Assembly (NCBI GenBank): GCA_024449915.1
Contig: JAMZAV010000767.1
Location: 1-64,000, forward strand
From: Sweltsa coloradensis
Lineage: Eukaryota > Arthropoda > Insecta > Plecoptera > Chloroperlidae
DNA: 64,000 nt
Direction: 5' to 3'
Made by a program: the position numbers and the translations under genes
In this document: piece after piece, positions 10,509 to 24,253 of the stretch
How the letters are laid out: each line of letters opens with the position of its first letter
Position numbering within the stretch: the stretch's first letter is position 1
Notes under the pieces: generated by a model
Database searches by the model: none
Seen by the model: the letters and a program-made list of their open reading frames with translations, nothing else
Told to the model about the DNA's origin: nothing

Positions 10509-13135
10509 AAAAATTAAATAAGAACCAAATTTTAACATTAAATTATATGAGAATGCCCCTTTTCATTGACCTAAATAGACTGTCCTATCCAAAATTTTAA
10601 AAATAGTATATAAAAGGGGCTGTGACGAAATGAGCGCGCTGAAACCTTTTGGCAAATTTTTGGGGCCCCCAAAGGCCTTTTTGGGGGCATTAAAAAGTCA
10701 AACCCAAAGACCGCAAAAAAGGAAAATTTGTAACGTTATAACGTACTTAAAAAAACTTATAAGAAACTAATTATACCAACATGAGCAACCTGAAAAAAAA
10801 TTTAATCCTTAAATTGGCGTGCCCTTCGATTTGACTGAATCCCCCAAAAGGGCCCACCGTTCCCGGGTGTTAAATTTAAGAAATAAGTTTCCGTGGCCCT
10901 GCCGCTATGGAGTGCAAAAGGCTTTGGCCCTATCAGATAAAAGCGGAAGAGGTTTAAATTGAGGGGGAGAAAAAATGCAAATTTTTTCCCCATTTGTTCC
11001 GGGTTTGTCCCCTGAAAAAGGGGGTTTAAGACGTCCCCGGGCCTTAAGGGTAAAACCGGGAGTTTGGCCGTAGGCCTAAGTTGGGGGATAAGGGGAGCTT
11101 GAAAGAGGCACGGGCTGGAGGGGGGTTTTCCCGCAAATGTAAATCAGAATATTCAAAAATGCCGTCCAATAACGGCCGCAGTTCCCAATGAAAACGTCTG
11201 TGGCTGCACGATGTACTGCAAAACTCCGATACGGTGCGGCCCCGTGAGCCCGGTTTTAGGGGTCCGCAAAAAGCGCGAAGCTCTTTTTTCGTTAGGACTA
11301 AATTATCATTTCAACGCTTTTATTTCACTTTCGTTCGCAGTCTCGCTCCGTGGACGAGTTTTTATTAAAAACCAAGAGGGTGTTTAGATCTGGGGTGTTT
11401 GAAAAATTTTTTAGATAAAGGAAATTTCCCCCAAAATTGGTTATAAATGTATGGAAAATGAAAAAAAGTTAAAAATTTACCGATTTAAAAACTGGGGAAA
11501 ATGAAACAGGGCCCGTAAAATTTATATTTATATTTTCAAAAAACGCTGTTTTAAGACCACAAAGAAAAATACTTAGGCTGATTTTTACATTTTTTAAATC
11601 TACTTATTATTCCCAAATTTATCGAAATTTTTATTATGCTTTGGGTAGGGAAACGGTTTTTTTGCGCTATAGCTACGTACATAAGTATACATAATATTAA
11701 TAGGTTGTGAAACATTTAATCAGGATGTTTTTTAAACAGCTGTGCAAAGCTCCTAAATGAAACCATTCACTGACCCTTTGTGACTGGATATAAGAAGGGG
11801 AAATTTGAAATGGCTTTTTAAGAAAGTGCTTTTTTTTATTATTCATTTGACTTTTAAATATTCAATACGTTTAAAAACTCGCCCACATTTTCTTCAAATC
11901 AAGTCCGTATCCAAAAAAAGTACAGTATGAAATAGTGTACCCCAATAAAAATATCATTGATTTTTAATGCTTCCGTTTTTTTTTTCTGACGCTTTGAACG
12001 GAAAGATGAAAAAAGTCAACTTTCCCCCGGCCTTTGATTATGACATTTGTTCTGTAGGTGGGGGCCTAATAAAAAAAACTTTAAATTTTTTAATTTCGTA
12101 AAAAAACCTTTTTCCATGATATACCTATCCCATTAAATTCATTAAAATATATTTTTTAAAAACCCTTTTATACCCAATACTGTACCCAAGCACCCAAAAA
12201 TGTAATGCCCGTAGTACAACAAAGGGCCCAAGGGCACGAAATGTTAATTAAGGGAAGTGAAAAAAAAATTGGGAAAGGAAAAGGGGAACCCCCAATGTAT
12301 GTAATGTTGTTAAAATTTAACCCAGAAAATGAATTTCTTTCGAATTTTAATTTTTATTTTTGCTTATTTGGGGTTATTATATTTTTTTTCTGGGGACATT
12401 TGAAAAAAAACCTTTCACATTATTTTCTCAAATTAAAAGAATGCAAAAAATAAATTTTAAAGCAACACCATTTCTCCCCAAAAGTCAAAACGTAACGAAT
12501 ACATCTTTGATACAGAAAACATTGCGCCTTAATGTTTTGGTGCCCCAATATTATTTTTATTTTCCCTTTTTTTAATCACATTTAACAAAAATTATGATTT
12601 TTTTGATAAAGTAAAAATTAACCCTTTTTGTGTAAATGTTGAAGTCCCAACTTAAATTCAGTTTTTCTTTCCCGATTCCCGGGTGTAAACCGTTTTTGCG
12701 GGAATAGCCAATGAGTGCTGAGAGCTCGAACCAAGCCCCTTTGGATTATAGAAAAAAAACGGTTTTAAATTTACTACAATAGAATCAACGCTTTTGGCAT
12801 TTTCCCTTGGGGCCTTTGGGCATTAAAGTCTAAAAAAACCCTCCTGGGGAAGGGTTTCCGGTAGAATTGGAAAAAGTTGTATATAAAATTATACTTATTA
12901 AAGTGTTAAAATGACTCACGCCGGCTTTGGAAAAATGTTTTAGGGGAAAATCACCCCGAGGGGGGCACCCGGCAGGGAAAAAGATATTACACAAAAAAAC
13001 ACGCCTCCTTTTGGGGTCCTTTTGGAAAAAATTTTTCCCGGGACCAAAAATTTTTCGACATTCTCTAGCATTTTGGACATAGCATTGGGGGGGGCCCCTG
13101 CAGGGTTTTGTTTTTGACCGAAAAAAACCGTTGGG
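10509..13135. other. Unpolished AT-rich segment
   Basis: Homopolymer-inflated sequence with no recognisable gene. 'gcagtctcgctccgtgg' near 11,337 looks like part of a dispersed repeat but is not found again here. Short frames (82 and 105 codons) near 12,205-13,147 have no domain. Confidence 0.45.
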
Positions 13136-13255
13136 AGGTAGCCCCATGCAAACGCGTGAAGCCCTCTGTTTTGGGAAAGGGAAAAAGGGTTGAACCCCGT
13201 CACCAGCAATCCTAGCTAAAAGGGTTTCCCCGGGAACCCTTGGGGCCCTTTGGCA
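13136..13255 (+). mobile_element. tRNA-derived SINE (family B), partial
   Basis: Starts with a box-A-like 'ggtagccccatgc'. A box-B-like 'gggttgaaccccgtc' follows, then 'accagcaatcctagctaaaa', which matches the junction 'accggcaatcctaactgaaa' of the copy at 44,275. After that it degrades into G and C runs. Sequence noise prevents placing the 3' end. Confidence 0.65.
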
Positions 13256-13924
13256 AAATCCCGGGAAAGCCCCTTTATTTTAGTTTTTTTTTTCTAGTGC
13301 AGTGCGTACAATGTTTTCATCATATTCAATTAACCAAATTCGGGAATTAGAAAAAAACTTTACTAAAAGGGCCACGTGGGCCTCTATAAGGGCTAATTTG
13401 GGTTTGGGAATCCGCCCGGGGAGTGAAAATCCTGGGGATCTAAAATATACCTTGTGGGGGACAATTTTTTTTTTTTCTTTTTATGAAAAACCCCCCAAAT
13501 GTACTTCTCGGGGTTTAAACAAAATTATCCCAAACATGTCAATCGTGGGGAATGTGGGGCGTGTGTCAATACAATGGATCAAACTAAAAAACAGGGCCCC
13601 CATCGAAATAATGGATGGTCATGTAGAATCGAAAAACAAAATAATTCCAAAAAAAAGCCCCACTCATATTTTTTAAATTGCATATTACAACAAAAATTAA
13701 AAATCACTGCGTGAAATGGTCCCCCTATTCCCGGGGGAAAAAATTTATAAGCCTTTTTTTTTTATTTTATTAAAACCACACAAATATTTAAATTTTCCCT
13801 TTAAAAAAATAAAAACGGCCAATACAAAAATACAAAAAAGTAGACCCATAATACTTACCGTTAGACTACGTTTTTGCATTTTTTTTTCCAACGAAAAAAA
13901 AAATTTTCGACTCTTAAAAAATTA

Positions 13925-14020
13925 TATTGGGGTTTACTACACCGGGGGTTTTAACCCGGGGCCTTAAACTGGCCCGGGGTATGCTCTTACCCGTTTAGCT
14001 ATTTCACCACCCAAATTTAA
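13925..14020 (-). mobile_element. tRNA-like sequence, minus strand (SINE remnant)
   Basis: The reverse complement reads 'ggtggtgaaatagctaaacg' followed by 'ggtaagagca', resembling a tRNA D-arm with box A. A box-B-like 'gggttaaaacccc' follows. There is no convincing acceptor stem or intact anticodon arm, so a SINE or tRNA pseudogene is more likely than a working tRNA. Errors in the consensus may hide a better structure. Confidence 0.5.
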
Positions 14021-14039
14021 AAAAATGTCTAATTTTTGG

Positions 14040-14450
14040 TCTATTTTTTTACCCTTTCTGTACGGAAAAGCTAAGGGGCCCGGGTTTTAAACCCTGGTTG
14101 GGCACTTTTTTTTTTTTTGTCTAAAGTACTAACTAACAGAGTCAAAGTCGCCTACTTATAAAGCCAAGGTTTTTAAACATCGTATTTGCCAAAATTTAGG
14201 GTTAAAAGATGGTTTGTATTTTCCCCGTTTTTTTCAGTTTTGTCTACAAATGTTTCCCAAAAAAGCCCAAAAATTAAAAAAGATTTTTAAATTTGGGGGC
14301 TGGGATAGCTCTTTTGGGAAAACAATCCCGACAGCTTATCCCGGCCCGGGGTTTAAACCCCGGGTAAATCCCCTTTTTAATTTCTGTCTAAAGTAAATAA
14401 AATAAAAAGCGTATAGTCGCCTACTATAAAGGGCCAAAGGGTTTAAAAAT
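14040..14450 (+). mobile_element. Two tandem copies of a tRNA-like SINE (family C)
   Basis: Copy 1 (about 14,065-14,180) and copy 2 (about 14,290-14,450) share a box-B-like GC palindrome ('cccgggttttaaaccc' and 'cccggggtttaaacccc'). Both then have a T-rich run, 'gtctaaagta', 'gtcgcctac', 'ataaag' and 'ccaagg'. Copy 2 retains a box-A-like 'gggatagctcttttgg'. The order is the same, so they lie head to tail. The sequence is noisy. Confidence 0.65.
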
Positions 14451-17234
14451 AAAAAAAACCCATCGGGCCCAAGTCAAATATTAAATTTCCACACAACCCC
14501 GAAATATCTTACAATTACCGTATTCTATAATAAAAACCCCATGTGAGCAATTGTTTTTTTAACATTAACCCCCCAAAACCCCAAAAACCCACACCACACA
14601 CTTTCCCTTTTAGCTTATTTTTATGGGGGAAACCCCACCTTTTTTGAGTATGATAACTAGCACAGATTTAAAGAAAAAAAAATGAATGAAAAAAAAACCA
14701 ATTTGGCCCATATCTCGATTTTGACAGAAATTTCGTTCCCCCCCCCCCGGGTTTCCAAAGGTTTACTGCAACTGCAAATTTTTTGAAACCCCCCCCCAAA
14801 TGAACGTCTGGTGTCCCCCTTGACACTGGGTTTAAATTTTCGACTCGGTGGCTGTCATCCCTACAGTTTTTGCAAGTTGCACAAAAAAAAAAGCAGTATA
14901 TGCGATTTATGCGTATATTTAAAAAAATCTTCAAATATAAGTAGTAAAAGGCAATAAATTTTCCCGATAAAAGAGGAAAAACCCATTTTAATTTGTTTAT
15001 ATTTTTTTGGGAAAACGATTGATTTTTTTAAAATTTTTTTCGCATAAATAGGGTTTAAATTTCCCGTTTCCCTTTAAAAAGAGTTTAAATTCGGGGATAG
15101 TAAGAGAATTTTTTAAAAACGGGGTTCAAGGGAAACCCAAAACGAATTTTACATCAGAGCGCTTTGGGTTTTTCTTGATGTCCAGTAAATTTTTATTTGT
15201 TTTTCGACTATGAACCCCCTGTTTTTTATGGTAATCTTATCATTTTGACCCTTTTAAAAAAAAGGGGCCTCCACCCGGGGGTTTTAACCCCGAACCCCCT
15301 GATGGGCTGGGCAAAATTTCTCTCCCCCCCTTTTTTTTTATTAATTTTTCCCTTTAAATTCAAATAAAAATGGGCCCCCTCCGTGGTTGAAATAAAAAAT
15401 ATAAAATTTTTTCTACCAAAATTTTAAAATTCCAAACAATAGCCAAAAATAAAGCCACTTTGGGTTTCCCACTTTTTCTCATCTTTAAATTTTAAAAGCC
15501 GTGGTTCAAAACCCCGGTGGGGAACACTGTTTTAAAACCATAAAATATATACAATTTTAATTGAAATTGGGCCCAAAAAAAAATCGAATAAAAACTGTAT
15601 TTAGATTATGTTTATTATCATCATGGAAAGGGTTTTTTCCCCGTGCTTTTAACCCCTTTTTTTTTCCCCTTTTTGAAGGGTGTTTTTTGTTCGTACCCCA
15701 AAAAAATGGGCTTTTTGCCATAAAAACCCCCTCCCCCCCCCCACCCCCCTTCCGCCCCCCCAAATTCAATTAGTACTCCCCACGCTTTTAAAAGGGGGAA
15801 CACCCAAAAATTATTTACTTCCCAATTTTACGTGCAGTAAATTTTTAAAGACTCAGAGAGCATAAATGTATAACCGCCGTGGGGGGAGTATTTTAAAATT
15901 GTTTCATTTTTGTGTGAAAAAAATAAAAAAAATTGTCCCCCACTTGGGGGCGAACCCAAAAAAATACCCGGTCCCGTACATATAATTAAAATTTTAAATT
16001 TTTTATGCTCCGGTATCGAACCCAAATTTTCTGTAAAAAGTGCCCAATAAAATTGACGCCAAACATAGCATTTTATGCGCATATCTTTTGCATAAAGATT
16101 CAAATGGTGTTTTGCATTAGTTTTAAAAGCCAAAAATCATGCAGCCAATCAGAAAAAACTTTTTAAAAAAATTACAGGGCCTGTCCCTCAAAGTGGGTTT
16201 TAAAAAGCTTCGTACGCTAGGGTTTCGCCACTTGCGGGGTCAAAAAAAACCTAAAAAAAAGCGCCCAAACATCTTTGTAAATTCCAAATTTTACAAACGG
16301 GCAACCCCCTTTTTCAAAAATTCTCAGATTTTTAGGAATGCTAGTTGAAAAATGTAATTTTCCGTTGTTGCGTACTTTTTCCAAAAAGTGTTGGGGTTTC
16401 GCCTTTAAAAAAAACGCGGGGGAAAACAAAGGGAAATGTTTTTAAAAATTTTCCCCCAAAATTAACAAATTTTTTTTAAAAAACAAGGACAATTTTTGGA
16501 AAAAGAAATCAAAACAGGGTTTATTGGACGTCTTTACTGAGTTTTAAAAAAAAAAATTTTAAAGATATCCAATTGTGTCTTAATACGATGGAATACAAAC
16601 CACTGCAAACACCGAAATAAACAGGGTCCAGTAGAGCCTTAAGTACGAAATGTTTGTGGTTCCTTTTAAGAATAATCAACCGTAAAAACCCTTTTGTTTT
16701 AGCAATAAAAAAATAATATTTTCTTTTTTTAAAAAAGAACCTTATCCACTGATAATAAAACACACATTTTCATCATCCACTAATTCCGGTCCTAGTTTCA
16801 GTACTTAAAAACACAAAAACCTAACAGTTTAAAGCCATTACCTTAAAAAAACTCTTTAAATGCAAAATAGTTGTCATTTTTTAGTATGACTTCACTCAAA
16901 AAACTTAAAAGATTTTTCTGATTAAAGTGAAAACTAAAAAGGTCATGCCAAAGGGTAACGTAAATTTCAACCCTCGTATCGTTTTTTTCGTTGTCCACGC
17001 AGGAGGGTGGGTCCTATTTAGAGCTGGCGCCCCGCGTGTTGCGAAGAAATTTTCCCCCGCAGAGCGAGAAATAAAACAGGGAAAAAGAGTTTTTCAAAAT
17101 TCTGAGTCGTTTCCCGACGCAACAGCGTAAAACAACAAATAAAGAGTAAGGATCTAGGATCCCTACTTTGCGCAGCGCTCGGCGCGACTTTTAAAAAAAA
17201 AAAAAAACATAAAAAAGCAACTACCAACATTGTT
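14451..17234. other. Unpolished segment with scattered box-B-like remnants
   Basis: Short tRNA-like pieces occur near 15,268-15,300 ('gggggttttaaccccg'), 15,505-15,520 ('gtggttcaaaacccc') and 15,935-15,990 ('gggggcgaaccc', minus strand). None can be extended to a full element. Together with the neighbouring SINEs they suggest a nested SINE cluster. No gene is visible. Confidence 0.45.
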
Positions 17235-17480
17235 GGGCCAAATGGTTTTTAGCGCGCGACTCGGGTTTCGGGAGGTCCGGGGGTTCAAAATCCCGTGAGA
17301 CCGCAACCGATGAAGGGTTTTTCTGGGGTTTTTCCCCCGGTAGAAAATGAGAATCAAGAATTAAGTCCTCCTTAAAGTGCCCTGGCACCCTTCACAATGG
17401 TCCTAACCCCAATTTATAGTTTGACACCTGAAAAGGGCATGCATTGCACCCGGGGCGGGTTTTTTTCATGAAAATTACAA
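17235..17480 (+). mobile_element. tRNA-derived SINE (family B), near full length, noisy
   Basis: The head has 'cgcgcgactcgggtttcggg', then 'aggtccgggggttcaaaatc' with a box-B motif, then 'gaagggtttttctgggg'. The tail has 'aaaagggcatgcattgcacc' and 'ggggcgggtttttt', matching the tail of the clean copy at 44,275-44,530. The middle differs, partly from noise. Confidence 0.7.
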
Positions 17481-18480
17481 AAAAATGCCAATTTTAAACG
17501 AGATTTATTTTATTTCTATCTTTGTTTTCGTGTTTAAATTTTATATTATAATTTAAGAAAATTTAAAAATTTTTTCACTTTTTTGGTTTAAAAAAACCCG
17601 TGGTCTTTGGGTTCGAAACCAGATCAGAAAATCAGAAAGTAAATTTATCCCAATTTTGTGAAAAGCCCCGTCAGAAGAGTGTACTTACACGCACTTATGG
17701 TTTTGCGCGTTTTTTGCTATTTTTTATTTTTTATTACGTGTTATTATAAGTATGCATTGCACTCGGCACTCGGCATCGCAAGTCTATATTACTTATCTGT
17801 AATATTATAGATTATATTTGAATTGATCGTTGGCGTAATTCGTGATTTTTAGACTTGAGATTTGTGTGGTAAACACAAAATGTGATTTTGAGCCTGTCTT
17901 ATCAATTACGTCATAACAAAATCAAAATTAATAATACTTTACGGTAACCAACTGATAATGAGTTGTGGTAACTTTGAGTGTGGCAAAAATTTGGGTATAA
18001 GGAATAAGATACTCACATGTCTTTTACCCGCGGAACCTATTTTAAGGGGGTTTTGGTGGCCTGTTGGAAAAACCGACGTTTTGACGGGAAGTTTTTTCGA
18101 GGTTTTGCTTTTTTTTAACCTAAGAACGGGAACACGTCATATAAAACATTCCACCCCCCCCCCCCCCCTCCACCCACATATAGTAAGTCCCCTGCAGGAA
18201 GGTACGTCCCGCCAGCTCCCCGACGAATACATTACCATACAAAAATTTAAAAATAACAAAACACGGGTATTTATTACACGTTTTGGTTTTTTTAAATTTC
18301 TACCAATTTCCCAAATAAGGATACGTTTTTATCTAGTATCTCCCAACTCGGGGTTTTCAAGAGTGGCCACCAGGTTTTTCACCAGGGGGGGGGGGTTTTA
18401 GCCCTAAAAGCCCCCCCCTTGGGGGCGCCCCGGTTATAGGGAGGTGCATTTGAGGGGAGACCTCCCAGTGTTAAAGTGGG
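17481..18480. other. Intergenic stretch with C and G runs
   Basis: A C run lies at about 18,152-18,168. A G run followed by a C run lies at about 18,374-18,430, with potential to pair as a hairpin. Another tRNA-like 'gggttcgaaacc' occurs near 17,609. A 147-codon frame over 17,958-18,401 crosses these runs and has no domain, so I do not call it a gene. Confidence 0.45.
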
Positions 18481-19423
18481 GTCAAATGGCGGTCGTTTTG
18501 AGACTGACAGGTATTTGCGATGGGGGGCCTAATATGCATGATGAAGCCCCCCCGAAAACCCAATGATCGGTATAGATTTTGCAAATAATTGGTGCGGCAT
18601 GAGCTCTGGTGTTGTTGGGAAAGGAGCCAGACCCCACCCTAACACGAATTGAAGCGAGAAATTTTGCAGGCGGCACTGTTTTAACAAAATTTGTAGCTGT
18701 GGTATCGTCAGGGACAACAAAGTTTTAAATTGTAAAAAAAATACATTTTTTAGGGGAAGAATTTATTTTTAAATTTTATATAATTTATTTTTATTTATTG
18801 TTTCCCGAGGAAGAAGAAAGTGAAGAGGAAAAAAGGAAGTAGATGATGCAGAGGATGAAAAAGACTATGGGGGGAAGCGATAAGCCCCTGGGCCCAAGAA
18901 TGTGGGACACCTACAACCCCGCGTCGACTTCAAAGTTGGATAGATTGATCATCATTATTAATAATTTGAATTAATTTTTTTAATATATAACACTTGCCAG
19001 AAAATGAATGCAAGAGCAACAAAGTGAAAGAAAATACAAAACTGCTAATTAATAGAATTTTAAATCTTTCCAGAAACGCTAGCAGAAATGTTTTCCATGC
19101 AGATTGAAATAGATTCACAAACCGATTTAACATAACACAAGAAGGAAATACTAAGATTTTGCGAGCAATTTTGAAGTACAATAATATTAACAACAAAGTT
19201 GTTAGATTGTCACCACCGCTAGAAGTGAACCTTAAAAATGAAACTTTTATTTACAATTAAATTTAAAACAAATAATAAATTTGGTTTTAATATTTTTTAT
19301 TTCCAATCTGTATGGTACAATTGGAAGCTAAAGCTGGAATCCAAATGAGATAAGCTATAATCAACTCATACAATCTAGGCCCTGCCTGCCAATATAACGT
19401 TTATAACTTTTCGTTCGTAGGGT
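18481..19423. other. Transition from unpolished to polished sequence
   Basis: Homopolymer inflation fades by about 19,000. 'gaagaagaaagtgaagagg' near 18,811 is purine-rich. No gene or repeat copy was recognised. Confidence 0.4.
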
Positions 19424-19446
19424 GCAATGCATGCCCCTCTTCATGC
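19424..19446 (-). mobile_element. Family B SINE tail fragment
   Basis: The reverse complement, 'gaggggcatgcattgcaccc', matches the family B tail at about 17,428-17,450. It is only ~20 bp, so this is a hint of a decayed copy and no more. Confidence 0.35.
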
Positions 19447-22400
19447 GTCAACTATGTGTGTTGGAGTAGGGATAATAATTGTGAAGGGATGGGAATAAAG
19501 AACTTATAAAGTGGACCGAGCCAACCCTGTCGGCGCCAACGTCATCGACGCGCGAACCATGACCAACAGAGATCCGTATTCGAAATAGTAAATAGCACCA
19601 ACTAGGTAACAGATTAAAAACAGTAAGAACAACATTTTTAAATCAAAAAAACTTTTCCCAAAGTATTATTTGGTTTTTTTTTAGTTCTGAGTTTAAAAAT
19701 ATGTTCGCTATTTGGTGGCAATTACTTTTAGTATACATGCAATCACTTTCAGGTATCGGTCTTAAAAATTTACCCCACCACGATTAGGTACTTTTTGCAT
19801 ACTGAAAAAAAGTTTGTGTTACTTGATAGTGTGGGTACTGGCCAACAGTTATTTTATTTTTGTGTGTAATAAAAATGTATAACTGTCCTGGTCTTATACA
19901 AAGATAATGGTTACCAGTGGCATGACCCCTGTATGTATGACCTCGCGTGTTGAATGTGTGCATCTTGTTAACAACCGTTGCTTTACACGACATTTTATAA
20001 TTTAATTTTATAGTTGTGTATGAAATGGTTAACCGTAAGAAAACAAACAGGTATTATAAATAGGTGATACACACTATCAATCAATACTAATAAAATATAT
20101 GTCGAAAGCCAAAACAAAAAACACTTTAAGACCGAATTTGTTGTGTACAATAGTACAAACAACCGGTATGATAAAGAGTGATAAAACAAAAACAATCAAT
20201 TGAGGTTTCAAGGAATGCCATCCACAGTTTAAAACAATATTTTTCATTCATCATTAATTGTAATGTTTCTTGCAGCCGTCCTTCGTGAATGATCAGTCTG
20301 TGGACGATATAAGAATAAGTGTGCATTACAACCGGTATTTATTGGATTTAATTTGTTTTAAGCGTTTCAAGTTTATACACTTCGTCACCACAGAACTTAT
20401 TGTTGCCATATCCGCTTTTACCAAAGGGGAGAAAATGAGGTTTGAATGTTTGATTCACCGCCAAACCGTGATTCATGTTAAATTTGAGAAATAGTTTGTT
20501 GCAATATTCTTACAATAATAAATATTATTGATTTAAAATGTTTAACATTATTTACCCTCAGGGTATACGTAATATAAGCACTCCTGTTGGATATGGCACA
20601 AAAGATTTTCAACTTAATGGATAACTTGATTAAAATTTGTGTGCCATATCAACTGATTTTTCATTTTAAGTAAAGATAAGTTGTGGAATAGAGAATAACA
20701 CATACCATTAATGTTATCAACTATTATGATTAATTATTGTGGGGTTTCAATAAATAATTATTTCAATGAAGACTCACATAGACAAACTAAAATATGTTAT
20801 TGTTTATGTGAATTTAAGCAATTTTTGCAGCAATTATCTTCAAATGATTAGATGAAAGGTATTTCATAGTTTTAACTTGAAGGGCATGCGTAAATTAGCA
20901 CTTCCTATTGATATAGAACAAAAAATCATCAAACTAGATAATTGGTTCAGTACTTATTTGTGCCATATCCACTTTTTAGTATATGAAAAATGGATGACAC
21001 AAATAACCACTAAGACATGGTATCATCTCATGGAGGTGGACAAACTGGACATTGCTAAATCACTGCTTAAAGTTAAATTATTGACCTATATTTTTTTTTT
21101 ATTTAGCAACCAATGAGCACTAACAATAACTATAAAACATCTTAACTCCAAAAAAGTGAAAAGGGCATATGCACAAATAAGTCTGAGATGGTGATTGACT
21201 AACTTTCCTCTTATCAATTGAATGAATTGGAAGGTGTAGTCAAAGAAGAAACCTAATTTAATGCTCACTTCACTCATAATTTTATATGTGCGGTATGATA
21301 ATCAACAAACTTTAAACAAATAATCATAATTCAAATAAATTACGATCCAGAACCTCATTCTTCCAACAAGATAAAACTTTCTCTCCATTAGAAAAATGAG
21401 ACGGAACAAAATTATAACTATAACGTTACTGATCGTTATCCGCCGAGTTTAACAAACCAGGTAATAGACCAAAGGTGTCATTACAGTATTTAACATTTAA
21501 GCTATGCAAATCAATAACTGTTATTAGTCAGATTTTTGTTTTTTGAATAATGAGATACAAAATGTCTGAAATTTCAAAAAGTTATTTTGCGCTGTATATT
21601 AAAGCGTTTTTATCCACTAAAGGGTTTCAATAACAAGAATATTGTGTGTCTATAATCTTAAAATCAAAACTGAGCAAAAATCTCATATCTTCAAATGAAT
21701 CGGACATGCACCACAACTACTACTCGTAGTACAAGATACGCTAAGTGCGGTGACACAGCTTGTTGTTTTGTAACCACACGTCTATTCCCAAATCCACCCA
21801 CGCACTAAATGGGTCGACGTGACACAGTTATTGTTATCACACAAGCGTCCGCACCTGTTATACGAACACTGACAGCTGGCTATCGCAGCACGACACTTAG
21901 ATGTACTTTCAAAGTAATGGTGGCTAAATTACGAGTGGATTGAGCTGGCAAATAACCTTGATGAAAGTGGTTTGTCTCAAGATTAATGGTGTGGCTGTGT
22001 CTAGGTGCGCGCACGGGCTAGGCTGATTCTCTTAAATGAAGCAGATGAAGTTATACAATTAATTTAAAACTTTGTTGTTTTTATTTCACAGCGAATTTTG
22101 CCCGTTTTGTCTTGGTTGGGAATTATAGGTGCGGGCCTAATCTATTTAAATATTTAGCACCGGCATTCAGGTATGTTTTAACACTCGATTTCCTCTTTTG
22201 ATCCACACAATATGTTATTGTTTTTCACCGTGGTTATCGAGTCAACTCTCAACGTATACTCCAGAATTGTGAGTAGAGAAGACTTTCAATTTTTTAAACA
22301 ACCCTCGAGAGAAAATAGCTTATGTGATTTTTATATTTTAGCTTTGTACGCTCGTACCTGACCTTGATGCAATTTTGAGGTGATCTTCGCAAATCTTTAT

Positions 22401-23039
22401 CGAAGGGAACGCAGGCGAGGATAAGCCGAACACGCCATCATCAACGTGATATAAGAAGAGTTGTGAAAGTAACAACCGGGAACAATGGGGGTCAAAGAGT
22501 TGTAAATGAGTATGTTTATATGAAAATATTGTCAAAGGCCTCTCAGCAAAGACAAAATTAAGGCACAGGCAATAAGTAATCACTGTTTTTTAGTGTTCCA
22601 TATAGGGCAGGGTTGAAAAGCCACTGATGGGGGGGGGAACGCTAGGAATTTACCAAGTCAGCGCGCACAAGCAGGCAGCTAGCCCGAACCATATTGGTGG
22701 AATACAACTTTCCACTAGGGCCTTTACCATTATGCAGTATGTCGATTAGCGTCCAATATACTCATAAAAAATACGTATATTTAAAAGTTGTGCGTGCGTT
22801 ACCACCAATGCACCTAAATGTTTAAAAATAAGGATTGGAACTGGCCAAAGTCAGGTCATGCGACGTGACCACGGAATCAAGCGGGCAAACTAATTACCGC
22901 ATACGAACTGCCAAAGTTGTGAGGCAGACAATCTGTTCACTTGCCTCAGATGACGCTGAAAGTCGATGGAAGTATATAAAATTGTTTTCTCGGTCAGGTC
23001 ACTATAAAAAATGATGCAAATCACAGTGTTGAAAGACTG
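19447..23039. other. Polished AT-rich intergenic segment
   Basis: No coding exon is recognisable. Two divergent similar stretches occur at about 20,560-20,680 and 20,880-21,000. Each has 'cgtaa', 'agcact', 'gatat' and 'acaaaa' in the same order and ends in 'tgtgccatatc', suggesting an old duplication or two decayed copies of one element. The 79-codon frame at 20,877-21,116 lies on the second of these and has no domain. The stretch 21,700-22,600 is richer in GC but also without a gene. Confidence 0.5.
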
Positions 23040-23680
23040 ACTAACGTTCAATAAAATGTAAGCCTGGGCCGCGGCTACGCCTTAGCTAGGCTGGGGCCTA
23101 CCAGTTAGAGGGGAACTTGTTATGATGTCATGCCCTGCGATGTGATAGGCCTACCGAGTGTACTGTCTTAGCTGGGAAGTAATTTTGACTTTCTGTTCGA
23201 AATTAAGTCCCCTCATGCAGCCATAGGCCTAATGCCATAGGTTTTACTACCTATTGTGTTGATTTAGGTCTTACCCTCGGCCTGCGTTTTGTCAATACTA
23301 GGGGGATAGGCCACATCATCTAGGGGCCTACCAACGTTATTCGATACCTAGATGCTGGGCACCTTGGAAAAACGTTGAAACAATAACCTACACAATTCCA
23401 TTCACAATACTAAAAACCCTGAGTAGGCCTAGGGGCCAAAGCCAGCTACCTCCGAGGGCTAGGCCTAGCCCTAGCCAGGCTATTGTTTGATTAGTTGCAA
23501 GAGCCAAGGCCTTGTCACAGGCCATGAAAAACACAATCAAAATTTGTAACCTCACTGGTTCTAACATCATTTCAAAAATTATTTAATGCTACACACAACG
23601 TAATCACAATGTAGGACTGCATGAGTATGACAGTCCTTGGAACTGTAGGGCCCCAGTCCCCTAGGCCTCCCACGGCCCTA
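23040..23680. other. AGGCCT-rich stretch
   Basis: At least five AGGCCT palindromes (most as 'taggccta') occur within ~640 bp, together with several 'ggggcctacc' and 'ctaggct' variants. It is clean sequence, not a regular tandem repeat and not coding. The density is well above chance for a 6-mer, but the function is unknown. Confidence 0.55.
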
Positions 23681-24253
23681 TAAGCCGGGGCTAGGCCGGC
23701 GAGGCTTACATTTTATAGTAGTCGGCTTTCATACTGCGATGCGGCAATTTACTCACAGTTATCATTTTATAGTGAAAAAACAAGTTTTTGTAACGCTATC
23801 GACTTTCACGTCATATGGTGGCAAATACTAACACTCTTGCGACATTGTAACATTGAGCAAAAACTAGCATTTTACGCCAGCTGTGGGCAAGCTCACCAAT
23901 TTAGTTAGAATCCGCAGCTACGAGCGCTAGTAAGTACAACGCACGGGTGCTATTATAAAACATAAGATCTTAAAAAAATATTGACGTTAGAAATTAAATA
24001 CACAAGAATACATAAATAGTAATAGTAGACCTATCCAGAAGTTGTAGATATATTTTCAATATTACTAATTGCTATGAAGGGCTTAGAGTTAGTCAAAATT
24101 TATTTAAATGTAGGTACTGCGATTCCGCTAAAATCATGTTTTAACACATACTTTTCAAGTTATAAAAATGTGATAGTTACCAGGTACCTCGGTTCAGTGT
24201 AAACAAAGAGAAAAGCATCTCATTGGATATATATTGAGACGGGTTATACTTAC

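Noticed and set aside
17958..18401. 147-codon frame as an exon
   Set aside because: It spans C and G runs in unpolished sequence and has no domain or splice context.
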